From Aminipila sp047974845 (GTDB taxonomy: Bacteria; Bacillota; Clostridia; Peptostreptococcales; Anaerovoracaceae), in assembly GCA_047974845.1 (NCBI GenBank), contig JBKECQ010000052.1:1-64000 (forward strand): DNA of 64,000 nucleotides, given 5' to 3'. The position numbers and the translations under genes were made by a program. Positions 17,035 to 25,073 of this stretch are shown piece after piece. The notes under the pieces were generated by a model, which saw only the letters and a list, made by a program, of their open reading frames with translations, was not told where the DNA came from and did no database searches. How positions within the stretch are numbered: position 1 is the first letter of the stretch; the number at the start of each line of letters is the position of its first letter.

Positions 17035-17075
17035 AATTGGGCTATGCATTAGGCATAGCTCAATTTTTTTTTTGA
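17035..17075 (+). terminator. Terminator of the trpXYZ operon
   Basis: ATTG-GGCTATGC pairs with GGCATAGC-TCAAT around an ATTA loop, followed by a run of ten T. Confidence 0.88.
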
Positions 17076-17755
17076 TTTATTGAAATGCACTTAAAAAGCT
17101 GTAATTCTTCATGAGCACCTGCATTTGTCGAATGGAAGAGAAAACAATTTTTGACAAAGAAACTTGCACAAATGAATAATTCATGTAATAAAATGTTGAA
17201 ATATAAAGGATTATGGATAATATTGATAAGAAATTTATACTAATTATATAATACAATAATACAATTTAACATTTAAAATTTTTAATTTGTCGAAAAAAAT
17301 GCAAATGTTGTATTAATTAAATCACACAATCCTTAAAAATCCTAAAATAATTGTAAAATAATGTAATATTATTGGCTAATATGGCAGGGGGTATTAAAAA
17401 AATGAAAAATTAACCCCTAAAAACTCGTTTCTGGAGTATAAAATTTCATATAAACTTTAAAATTTCTACAGAGCCAATAAAAGTATTATTAAGAAAAATT
17501 TTCAAATTTATATACTTTAAATTAAATTATAATTTAAACTATTTGCTGAAAACGTTGATAAATACAAATTTTTACATATAATGTAATAAAAAAACTGTAC
17601 TACTTAAATAATATAGCATTACAATTTATAAATTACAAAATAGTAGCAATAACATAAAAAATAAGTATTATTGTATTAGAAGAGCAACACAGTACGCAAA
17701 ATATTGCAATTTTAGACATAAAAATTACAAAGACGAAGAATCTTATATGGAACTA
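17076..17755. other. Long AT-rich non-coding stretch with Spo0A-box matches and a distant inverted repeat
   Basis: About 680 bp without a reading frame of note. It contains two TGTCGAA heptamers (17126-17132 and 17288-17294), the core of the Spo0A box. It also has a perfect 9-bp inverted repeat, TTATTGGCT (17369-17377) and AGCCAATAA (17472-17480), that would close a stem around about 95 nt. Inside this stem AGGGG and CCCCT (about 17386 and 17415) can pair. A structured RNA is possible; no clear promoter or terminator was found for it. Confidence 0.35.
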
Positions 17756-17882
17756 AAAAATCCCGCGCCAGCTAAAGCTGGGGGATTTCTGTATGAGACT
17801 TGCGTGCCGTATCAAAGATACGGGCAAGGCTTCAACGGGCAAGGCTTCAACGGGCAAGGCTATAACAACGGGCAAGGCTTTA
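17756..17882. repeat. Hairpins plus 15/18-bp tandem repeats, possible mobile-repeat remnant
   Basis: The first part forms a strong stem: AAATCCC (then GCG bulge) CCAGC, loop TAAA, GCTGG GGGATTT. A second hairpin is CCGTATC-AAA-GATACGG (17807-17823). After it, ACGGGCAAGGCT recurs four times with spacings of 15, 15 and 18 bp (17819-17882). The block is far richer in GC than the flanks. It resembles a small repetitive element, but no transposase is present. Confidence 0.55.
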
Positions 17883-17883
17883 A

Positions 17884-17923
17884 CAAAAAAAGCCAATAGC
17901 ATAGTTTTATGCTATTGGCTCAT
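17884..17923 (-). terminator. Terminator of the nitroreductase gene
   Basis: On the minus strand, AGCCAATAGCAT pairs with ATGCTATTGGCT around a short loop, followed by TTTTTTT. It lies just past the nitroreductase stop. Confidence 0.85.
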
Positions 17924-17937
17924 CCTTATAAAGGTTA

Positions 17938-18600
17938 TTATTTAATTAATGTAAAAACTTCTTCTAGAGGTTTTTTTGAAGGGCTTTTTTGATTGTCTTC
18001 AGGAATGCCTATGGCAAACATATTTACAAAGAAGAATCCTTCTTTTTCAAAACCGGCTTCATCTTTAAGAATCTTTTCGATTTCGGCAGCGGCATAGTTT
18101 GCACTTGTTAACCAGCACGTGCCATATCCTAAGTCAACGGCCTTAAGTGTAAGGTTTTCACAAGCGGCACCGATACTTTGCATACCTGGATTTCTACGTC
18201 CCATTAAATCTGAAAGTAATTCTTCCTTTTCTCCAATTAGCTTGTACTCATTATATCCGGATGGAACATAAACTGAAGCCATGGTAATAATTACAGCAGG
18301 AGCTGTATCTCTCCAAAACACAGTAAAATTCTTACAGAATTTTCTGAAGCGGTCAGCCTTTTCTTTGTCTACCTTATCCATTTCAAGGCAAATGCTTTCA
18401 TTTTTTGCAGAAACTGCATCTGCTATTTTTTGAATAATATTTCTGTCTTTAATTGCAACGAAGTGCCAATTTTGGATGTTCTTTCCTGAGGGTGCGGCTG
18501 CCGCAGCTTTAATGATTTCTTGTAAATCTGCATCAGGGATTCCACCCTCTTTATAACGTCTGATACTTTGTCTTGTTTCAATTATTTTTTGTAACTCCAT
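17938..18600 (-). CDS. Nitroreductase family protein
   Basis: A 220-residue FMN-dependent oxidoreductase of the nitroreductase superfamily. FMN-binding features are RQSIRRYKEG near the start, AAPSGKNIQNWHF, and the late GACENLTLKAVDLGYGTCWL. An in-frame ATG exists five codons upstream (18615), but GGGAGG lies between the two and fits the ATG at 18600. Substrate and electron donor cannot be predicted. It stands alone with its own terminator. Confidence 0.88.
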   Translation of the reverse strand: MELQKIIETRQSIRRYKEGGIPDADLQEIIKAAAAAPSGKNIQNWHFVAIKDRNIIQKIADAVSAKNESICLEMDKVDKEKADRFRKFCKNFTVFWRDTAPAVIITMASVYVPSGYNEYKLIGEKEELLSDLMGRRNPGMQSIGAACENLTLKAVDLGYGTCWLTSANYAAAEIEKILKDEAGFEKEGFFFVNMFAIGIPEDNQKSPSKKPLEEVFTLIK

Positions 18601-18706
18601 AATATCCTCCCACATAAAGTCGTGACTGAACTTGTATACACGCTCAGTGTAACATTAATTGTTAAATAATACAACAATTTAGATTGTTCGAAAAATAGAG
18701 CATGAT

Positions 18707-19447
18707 TTAAAGTTGATTTAACTCAGTAAGGTGTTTCCAATACCGCACAGGCATAAAGTTCTTTTGGCACCGTGGATTGATTCGTTCTTTTATTGCTATG
18801 GCTTCAAAATATTTTTTCCATAGTGCTCTATAATCCTTTTCGGTTTCAGACACCTTTGGTAAAGCCTGCTCTGAAAAGTCAGTAATAAACCAATTCCCTT
18901 CATTTGCTACAATTGCTTTTTTTCTCTGTTTATCAAAAATAATAAAGGGATCACTCTTATATCTATCAATAAAATGCTCAGCAATAAATTCTAATATGTC
19001 GTGGTCGGGTTCAATAACGGCATAAAGAATATCACCTTCCAAAACAGAAAACCTAAGCAGCCCGTAAATGCGGTGAACCTCAAAGCTTACCTTTTTTTCT
19101 GCTTTTTCAATGGGATGTACGTAGGGGTGTCCGTGCAGAAGACTAACTTTAGAACCAACCTTAAAGCCTAAGCAAATATAATTAAGAATCAACATTTCTT
19201 TGTTTTCCACAGAAGAAAGAAAGACTCTATATATTCTCTTTAAATCATAGGCAGAAATTTTCTTTTCAATAGCATCATATACCTTTGAGGCATATTGATC
19301 TTCAGAAACTACAATACTAAAGGTCTGTAGCATATTTGACTGATAGGTGTCAGAGGTATATATACCTGCAGCAGCTTCTTCGTAATAATGCAGGTATACA
19401 CAAGTGAGCAATCCGGAAAAAGTTCCATCATATAAATAATCTTTCAT
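18707..19447 (-). CDS. TIGR03915/DUF4130-type partner of a radical SAM DNA-repair-like protein
   Basis: A 246-residue protein of the family described as probable DNA metabolism protein, almost always beside the radical SAM family seen next door. It opens with YLYDGTFSGLLTCVY-type sequence, as members do, and ends with RWKYWKHLTE-like PVRYWKHLTEL. In some bacteria this family is fused to a uracil-DNA-glycosylase-like domain; the length here leaves no room for one, so this is the short form. The start overlaps the radical SAM stop by ATGA, implying coupled translation. Family assignment is from memory of conserved features; the biochemical activity is unknown. Confidence 0.82.
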   Translation of the reverse strand: MKDYLYDGTFSGLLTCVYLHYYEEAAAGIYTSDTYQSNMLQTFSIVVSEDQYASKVYDAIEKKISAYDLKRIYRVFLSSVENKEMLILNYICLGFKVGSKVSLLHGHPYVHPIEKAEKKVSFEVHRIYGLLRFSVLEGDILYAVIEPDHDILEFIAEHFIDRYKSDPFIIFDKQRKKAIVANEGNWFITDFSEQALPKVSETEKDYRALWKKYFEAIAIKERINPRCQKNFMPVRYWKHLTELNQL

Positions 19448-20883
19448 GACATAATCAATCCTTCCTTTGAATTGTTTGGCAATCCCTTTGTAATAGGTGA
19501 GACAGAAAGCTGTTCTATTTCAGGAGTAAACATCGAAACTTGAACAGTATCGTTAATCGGCAATAAACGACTTTTTATGACAGTAGGCTCTAAAATCATG
19601 TTTTTAATATATGAGGGATCCAGTTCCTTATCCCCATAGTACTTTCCGCTGCAAGTCAAGAAATATTTTGCTCTTTTTAATACTACTCCAATCTTTTTTA
19701 AATCGTCGTATTTTACAGCAGAAATTCGTCTTTGTCTGATAATACGAAAAGCAGAGGTAGTTCCAATACCGGGTATTCTTAAAAGCTCTTCCATAGAAGC
19801 TTTATTTATTTCTATAGGAAACAGGTTTATATTTCGCAACGCCCAAGTTATTTTAGGGTCTAAATCCAAATCAAGGTTTGGCTCCTCAGCAGTAAACATT
19901 TCATCGGCAGTAAACCCATAAAATCTTAGAAGCCAGTCCGCTTGATAAAGGCGGTGTTCCCTCTTTAATGGTGGCGCAGTAAAAACTGAGGGTAATAAAG
20001 GGGAATCGCTAATAGGTATATAAGCACTAAAATATACTCTTTTCATTTTAAATGAATGATACAGACCCTCAGAAGTCTTAACAATTTGTTTATCGGTTTC
20101 GCCTCCCGCGCCAATAATCATTTGTGTGGTCTGCCCGGCAGGAGCAAATTTTGAATTATACTTATATCTTGGTGCTCGCATAAGAGAAGTATTATTCAGG
20201 GTGCCAATGTCAGTTAAGGAACCATCACCTATGGTTAGGTTTTGGCCTTTAAACATGGTACCGGGACCTTTTAAAGTTTTTTGCTCTATAAGAGTAGTAG
20301 TAATTTGCTTCATGGGAGTAAAAATCGATGAAGATTTTTTTTGTGGTGCAAACTTCTTAAGGCTGTCCTCAGTGGGCAATTCTATATTTACACTAAGTCT
20401 ATCTGCTAATAAACCTATGGAATGCACAAGTTCTTTTGAAACTCCCGGTATTATTTTGGCGTGAATATATCCATTAAAACCATACTCATATCGAAGTATG
20501 GACAGCGCCTGTAATATTCTTTCAGCTGTATGATCGGGAGAAACTTCTACAGCAGAGCTTAGAAACAAACCTTCTATATAGTTTCTTCTATAAAACTCCA
20601 TAGTTAAATCCGCCAATTCTCTTGGCTCCAAAGAAGCCCTTTCAACATCCGAGGTTCTTCTATTTATACAATAACTGCAATCGTAAACGCATTTATTTGT
20701 GAATAAAATTTTAAGCAAAGATATACATCTGCCATCAGCAGACCAAGAGTGGCATATGCCTGCGGCGGAAGCATTGCCTAGTTTACCAGAATTTTTTCTA
20801 TTTACACCGCTAGTAGAACAAGAAACATCATATTTAGCACTGTCAGCTAATACTTTTAACTTGTTCATAATCATACCGTCCAT
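19444..20883 (-). CDS. Putative DNA modification/repair radical SAM protein (TIGR03916 type)
   Basis: A 479-residue radical SAM protein. The cluster motif is C-VYD-C-SY-C (CxxxCxxC) near residue 70. The N-terminus (KLKVLADSAKYDVSCS) is characteristic of the family. A helix-hairpin-helix DNA-binding motif, LLRIPGIGTTSAFRII, lies near residue 370. Together these suggest 4Fe-4S/SAM chemistry on DNA. The frame opens at a TTG (20901), but GGGAGG sits 6 bases before the ATG at 20883. It is followed with a 4-bp overlap by its usual partner gene. Its promoter contains a palindrome matching the Firmicutes LexA (SOS) box, supporting a DNA-damage role. Substrate and product are not established. Confidence 0.85.
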   Translation of the reverse strand: MDGMIMNKLKVLADSAKYDVSCSTSGVNRKNSGKLGNASAAGICHSWSADGRCISLLKILFTNKCVYDCSYCINRRTSDVERASLEPRELADLTMEFYRRNYIEGLFLSSAVEVSPDHTAERILQALSILRYEYGFNGYIHAKIIPGVSKELVHSIGLLADRLSVNIELPTEDSLKKFAPQKKSSSIFTPMKQITTTLIEQKTLKGPGTMFKGQNLTIGDGSLTDIGTLNNTSLMRAPRYKYNSKFAPAGQTTQMIIGAGGETDKQIVKTSEGLYHSFKMKRVYFSAYIPISDSPLLPSVFTAPPLKREHRLYQADWLLRFYGFTADEMFTAEEPNLDLDLDPKITWALRNINLFPIEINKASMEELLRIPGIGTTSAFRIIRQRRISAVKYDDLKKIGVVLKRAKYFLTCSGKYYGDKELDPSYIKNMILEPTVIKSRLLPINDTVQVSMFTPEIEQLSVSPITKGLPNNSKEGLIMS

Positions 20884-20915
20884 AGTTTTCCTCCCGTACA
20901 AGAACTTTTGTTTAT

Positions 20916-20944
20916 ATAATACTACAAAAAGAACGCTTGTTCAA
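20916..20944 (-). promoter_or_regulatory. Promoter of the radical SAM operon with a LexA/SOS-type box
   Basis: On the minus strand TTGAAC (plus 20939-20944) and TATTAT (plus 20916-20921) are 17 bp apart. The -35 region overlaps the palindrome GAAC-AAGC-GTTC (plus 20931-20942), matching the Bacillus-type SOS consensus CGAACRNRYGTTYC at all core positions. A LexA dimer bound here would block the promoter. Confidence 0.7.
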
Positions 20945-20954
20945 ATAATAAATT

Positions 20955-20984
20955 TTGACACATTTGTAAAAGCTATCATATAAT
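20955..20984 (+). promoter_or_regulatory. Promoter of the patatin gene
   Basis: Consensus TTGACA (20955-20960) and TATAAT (20979-20984) with an 18-bp spacer, 50 bp before the start codon. It is divergent from the radical SAM promoter 10 bp away. Confidence 0.8.
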
Positions 20985-21034
20985 TAATTAAATTAGTTAG
21001 AATTTCTTTTAGACAGATAAAAGGGGAAGTTTAG

Positions 21035-22054
21035 ATGATCATAGGAAAAACAGCATTGGTTTTAGGAGGAGGAGGCTCCAAGGGTGCCTATGAAATAGGA
21101 GTTTGGCAGGCCTTAAATGAATTGAGCATAAATATTGATATAGTAACAGGAACCTCCATAGGAGCTGTTAATGGAGCACTGGTTGCACAAAATGATTTTG
21201 AAAAAGCTAAAGAGATTTGGAGTAAAATGGAAGAGGGAACCGTTACTGAATTTACAGAGAAAAACAGACTAAAGGAAATGCTATATGCAAACCTTGATGA
21301 AAATAAGATTAGAAATTCGGTAACAAAGTATGGAATAGTAACAGTAGAATTTCCCAGCTTTAAATCACACTGTGTTTTTGTTGATGAAATCCAGTCCGGA
21401 AAATTAATAGACTATATTTTAGCTAGTGCGGCTTGTTTCCCAATCATAGATCCACATGAAATAGATAATAAAAAATTTATAGATGGAGCATACTTTGATA
21501 ATGTACCGGCTAAAATGGCAATTGATGCCGGAGCACAAACCATAATAGCTGTTGACTTAGATGCCATAGGAATAGTAAAAAAAGAGGCCTTTAAACAAGC
21601 TGAATCCTTAGTACTAATTACGCCCAATTGGGATTTAGGAAGTTTCTTTGTATTCAATAGAGAAAACACTAAGAGAATTATTAGATTAGGATATTTAGAT
21701 ACCATGAAGGCTTTTGGGGTATTTAATGGAAGAAAGTATACTTTCATAAAAGGAGAGTTTGCTAAAAGAGGGCTGGTAGAAGCAGATGCTGTTGCGGATG
21801 TGTTAGAACTTGACCCAACTATAATATATAGTAAAGAAATATTGGATATAAAAATAATTGAAGCATTAATTGCAGAAAGACAAAAACCTTGGAAAGAGGA
21901 ATTGAAAAATAAATTAAAGCAGTTAATAGAAAAGAAACCAAAAGAGCTTTTGGCAGAAGAAATACTGGCAAAAAGATATTTAGAAAAAAATAAGATAAAA
22001 GAAACTGTACAACAAAAGAGTGAAACAGTTGAAAATATATTAAAAAAGAAATAG
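21035..22054 (+). CDS. Patatin-like phospholipase family protein
   Basis: Predicted cytoplasmic or membrane-associated lipid acyl hydrolase of 339 residues. The oxyanion hole is LGGGGSKGAYE (residue about 8), the nucleophile is the Ser in GTSIG (residue about 43), and the catalytic Asp is in DGAYFDN (about 151). No signal peptide is present. The last 70 residues are Lys- and Glu-rich, likely a helical tail. AAGGGGAAG precedes the ATG. Pyruvate kinase follows 95 bp later without a clear terminator, so co-transcription is possible. The substrate is unknown. Confidence 0.88.
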   Translation: MIIGKTALVLGGGGSKGAYEIGVWQALNELSINIDIVTGTSIGAVNGALVAQNDFEKAKEIWSKMEEGTVTEFTEKNRLKEMLYANLDENKIRNSVTKYGIVTVEFPSFKSHCVFVDEIQSGKLIDYILASAACFPIIDPHEIDNKKFIDGAYFDNVPAKMAIDAGAQTIIAVDLDAIGIVKKEAFKQAESLVLITPNWDLGSFFVFNRENTKRIIRLGYLDTMKAFGVFNGRKYTFIKGEFAKRGLVEADAVADVLELDPTIIYSKEILDIKIIEALIAERQKPWKEELKNKLKQLIEKKPKELLAEEILAKRYLEKNKIKETVQQKSETVENILKKK

Positions 22055-22149
22055 AATTAGATATAATAGATAAAGCTAAGCAATATAAATACATTTTTTC
22101 ATGATAAAAAAATGATAATGCACGTAAATGGAAAATTGAGAGGTACAAA

Positions 22150-23577
22150 ATGAGAAAAACTAAAATAATTTGCACGCTGGGTCCTTCGACAATGGATAAT
22201 GAAATATTAAAGAAACTTATGATTGAAGGAATGAATGTTGCAAGATTAAACTTCTCTCATGGAGACCATGTCCAGCATGGCAAAACTTTAGACAGGATAA
22301 GAAGGATAAGGGACGAAGTTGGGCTACCCGTAGCAGCCCTTTTAGATACAAAGGGGCCGGAAATTCGAGTACGGAGTTTTGAAGATGGTAAGATTATACT
22401 TGAAAGAGGGCAAACCTTTACGCTTACAACCAGAAACATTACAGGGACTCAAGATATAGTGAGCATAACTTATGAGGACCTTCCAAAAGATACACACAAA
22501 GGAATGAAAATTTTAATAGATGACGGTTTGATTGAACTAGATGTACTAGAAGTCAAGGAAACGGATATTATCTGTAGAGTAGAAAATGGAGGAACAGTTT
22601 CCAACAATAAGGGCGTAAATGTTCCTAATGCAGATTTATCTATGCCTTTTATTAGCCAAAAAGATTATGAAGATATAATGTTTGGAATTGAGCAAAATGT
22701 AGACTTTATAGCGGCATCTTTTGTTAGGAGTGCAGAAGATCTGCGAGGTATAAGAAAGATTTTATCCGACAATAGTTGTACCACCATTAGATTGATTGCA
22801 AAAATTGAAAATATGCAAGGTGTTAATAATATTGATGAAATTATTGAAGAGGCCGATGGGGTCATGGTTGCCAGAGGTGATATGGGAGTAGAAATCCCAA
22901 TGGAGGAAGTTCCCGTATTACAAAAGAAAATAATAAAGAAGTGTGTTGCGGCAGGAAAAATTGTTATAACTGCTACGCAAATGCTTGATTCAATGATGAA
23001 AAATCCAAGACCTACGAGAGCAGAAGCTACAGACGTTGCAAATGCAATATATGACGGCACAAGTGCAATCATGCTTTCAGGGGAAACGGCTGCGGGGGCT
23101 TATCCCGTAGAGGCTCTTCAAACTATGGTAAAAATTGCAGAACGTGCAGAAGAAGATATAAACTATAGAAGTCGTTTCGTTCAAGGCAGAGAAACGGTGG
23201 AGCCGGATGTTACAACGGCCATTTCACACGCAACCTGTACAACAGCCATGGATTTAAATGCTGCTGCAATTGTAACAATTACTGCTTCCGGCAGAACGGC
23301 ACACATGATTTCTAAGTACAGACCTGATTGTCCTATTATAGGGTGTACAAGCAATGCAAGCGTTTGGAGACAACTTAGCCTTGTGTGGGGAGTGACTCCG
23401 TTAATAATTCCTGAATACCAAAACACAAGAGATTTATTTAACTGTGCAGTGGTAGCAACAAATAAGGCGGGATATGTTAAAACAGGGGAAATAGTGGTTC
23501 TGACTGCGGGAGTTCCTATTGGAGTAGCAGGAACAACAAATATATTGAAAGTCCAAATAGCAGGAGAATATCATTAA
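22150..23577 (+). CDS. pyk: Pyruvate kinase
   Basis: Glycolytic enzyme making ATP and pyruvate from phosphoenolpyruvate. Family signatures include MRKTKIICTLGPS at the start, NFSHG, the active-site Lys segment RLIAKIENMQGV, the Mg-binding ADGVMVARGDMGVE, and TATQMLDSM followed by RPTRAEATDVANA. The 475-residue length is the short form, without the extra C-terminal PEP-utiliser-like domain found in Bacillus. GAGAGG precedes the ATG. A strong terminator begins at the stop codon. Confidence 0.97.
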   Translation: MRKTKIICTLGPSTMDNEILKKLMIEGMNVARLNFSHGDHVQHGKTLDRIRRIRDEVGLPVAALLDTKGPEIRVRSFEDGKIILERGQTFTLTTRNITGTQDIVSITYEDLPKDTHKGMKILIDDGLIELDVLEVKETDIICRVENGGTVSNNKGVNVPNADLSMPFISQKDYEDIMFGIEQNVDFIAASFVRSAEDLRGIRKILSDNSCTTIRLIAKIENMQGVNNIDEIIEEADGVMVARGDMGVEIPMEEVPVLQKKIIKKCVAAGKIVITATQMLDSMMKNPRPTRAEATDVANAIYDGTSAIMLSGETAAGAYPVEALQTMVKIAERAEEDINYRSRFVQGRETVEPDVTTAISHATCTTAMDLNAAAIVTITASGRTAHMISKYRPDCPIIGCTSNASVWRQLSLVWGVTPLIIPEYQNTRDLFNCAVVATNKAGYVKTGEIVVLTAGVPIGVAGTTNILKVQIAGEYH

Positions 23578-23622
23578 AAAAATCCGCAATACAACTGACA
23601 TAAATGTTGTATTGCGGATTTT
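23577..23622. terminator. Terminator after pyk, usable in both directions
   Basis: AAAATCCGCAATACAAC pairs with GTTGTATTGCGGATTTT around a 10-base loop, with A/T runs on both sides. It could also end the minus-strand transcript from 23909. Confidence 0.9.
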
Positions 23623-23657
23623 TCAGTTAAAGCAATATTTTATTTTCTAATACGGCA

Positions 23658-23909
23658 TTAGAGAGCAGTAACCTCTTCCGCTGTTAATCCTGTAACCTCT
23701 ACAATCATTTCATTTGAGAACTCTTTGGCTTTTAAGTTTGAGGCTATTTTTAATGAAGTCCTTTTCACACCATCTTCAAAGCCCTTTGAGATTCCACTTT
23801 CTAATCCCTCATGAGTGGCTCTGGCTATATTGCTTTCACAATCTTTTTCAGATTGTTCACGGAGTTCCATCATATACCTAAACTTTTCATATTCACCGAA
23901 ATATGCCAT
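23658..23909 (-). pseudogene. C-terminal remnant of an Rpn/PD-(D/E)XK transposase-like nuclease
   Basis: An 83-residue reading frame that matches only the C-terminal tail of the Rpn / PDDEXK_2 family: a YRYMMELREQSEKD-like helix (here FRYMMELREQSEKD), a Gly-Glu-rich stretch (GLESGISKGFEDGV), then IASNLKAK and VTGLTAEEVTAL. The nuclease core is missing. An excellent AGGGAGGTG site lies 6 bases before its ATG, so it may still be made as a short helical protein. It could be decay or a retained small gene; such tails vary rapidly in length in the family. Confidence 0.6.
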
Positions 23910-24015
23910 TTAATTCACCTCCCTTATAGTGAAAGGCATTATTCTTCTCTAATGTATATGCAGACGGAGCTTTAACAGTGCAAAAACCTTTTTTCAATAT
24001 CATTTTATAAAATAT

Positions 24016-24771
24016 TTATAAGTCGCAAACCTCTCCAAGAACTTTACCAATAGCATCATATATTACTAAGTTTGCTTTTCCGTCATATTGGGTCTTAGAT
24101 TTATTTATTAGTACTAGATTCTTACCACGAAAATAGTTTATTAAGCCTGCGGCAGGATATACGACCAAGGACGTGCCTCCAACAATTAAAGTATCAGCCT
24201 TAGAAATAGCATCAACTGCACCTTGAATTACTTCATCATTTAGACACTCCTCATAAAGAACCACATCGGGCTTAACTATTCCGCCACATTTTTTACAAGT
24301 AGGGACAAGGGTCTTAATTCCTTCCTTTTCCTTGCAATTCTCAGGATTCATTACATAATCCAAATCGTAAAACTCTCCACAACGCATACAGTTATTTCTA
24401 AGTACAGAGCCGTGTAATTCGTACACTGTTTTGCTTCCTGCAAGCTGATGAAGTCCATCGATATTTTGTGTTACCACAGCCTTAAGTTTACCCTCTTGTT
24501 CAAGCTTGGCAAGTGCCAAGTGTGCTTTGTTTGGCATTGCATCTGTGTATATTAAATTATTTTTATAATAGTCATAAAAAGTTTCCAGTGAATTATTAAA
24601 AAAACTGCGAGACAGCATTATTTCCGGAGATTGTCCATATTTTTGAATAGCATTATAGAGTCCGCTTTCTGAACGAAAATCCGGAATGTTACTTTCTGTA
24701 GAAACTCCTGCCCCTCCAAAAAACACTATATTGCTACTTCCTTCAATTATTTTTTTAAGTTCCTGTATCAT
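24016..24771 (-). CDS. cobB: NAD-dependent protein deacylase, sirtuin (CobB type)
   Basis: A 251-residue Sir2 protein. NAD-binding and catalytic motifs are GAGVSTESNIPDFRS (about residue 20), TQNIDGLHQLAG (about 104) with the catalytic His in ELHGS, and GTSLVVYPAAGLI near the end. Four Cys for zinc are present (CMRCG and CKKCG). These fit a housekeeping lysine deacylase and not the defence-associated SIR2 types, which lack this zinc module. GGGGAGG precedes the ATG. It points away from the phosphate operon. Confidence 0.94.
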   Translation of the reverse strand: MIQELKKIIEGSSNIVFFGGAGVSTESNIPDFRSESGLYNAIQKYGQSPEIMLSRSFFNNSLETFYDYYKNNLIYTDAMPNKAHLALAKLEQEGKLKAVVTQNIDGLHQLAGSKTVYELHGSVLRNNCMRCGEFYDLDYVMNPENCKEKEGIKTLVPTCKKCGGIVKPDVVLYEECLNDEVIQGAVDAISKADTLIVGGTSLVVYPAAGLINYFRGKNLVLINKSKTQYDGKANLVIYDAIGKVLGEVCDL

Positions 24772-24919
24772 TTAAAAAACCTCCCCAAAACAAGTAAAAA
24801 CAAATTCACATTTGGAATATTGGATTTGCTGTATGTAATATGCTTATTGTATCAGAACTTAGTATTTATGTCTATTAAGGAAGGATGCGGTAATGGCAAA
24901 ATGAAAAGAGACAGACGAC

Positions 24920-24993
24920 TTTACATACATTTAACATAGTTTTACAAAGTTTTTACACCCATATGCTTTTTGATTTAATATTGTGCATATACT
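24920..24993 (+). promoter_or_regulatory. Pho box (four PhoP/PhoB-type repeats) and promoter of the pst operon
   Basis: Four direct TT(T/A)ACA hexamers start at 24920, 24931, 24941 and 24952, that is every 10-11 bp, as in the Firmicutes PhoP-binding arrangement. A -10 TATACT lies at 24988-24993, about 80 bp before pstS. No good -35 is present, as expected for an activated promoter. Confidence 0.85.
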
Positions 24994-25073
24994 ATGTGAA
25001 TGTAGACAAAATAAGCAATAAATAGATTAAATGCCAATCAAGAAATTTGGCGTCAGAGAAGGAGAAAAAGAAA

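Noticed and set aside
17398..17416. Mini-ORF after GGGGG (ATG AAA AAT TAA)
   Set aside because: Three codons only; more plausibly part of the hairpin in that region.
24016..24771. Defence-type SIR2 (Thoeris or similar)
   Set aside because: It has the zinc Cys module and normal length of a housekeeping sirtuin and no TIR, HerA or other defence gene is adjacent.
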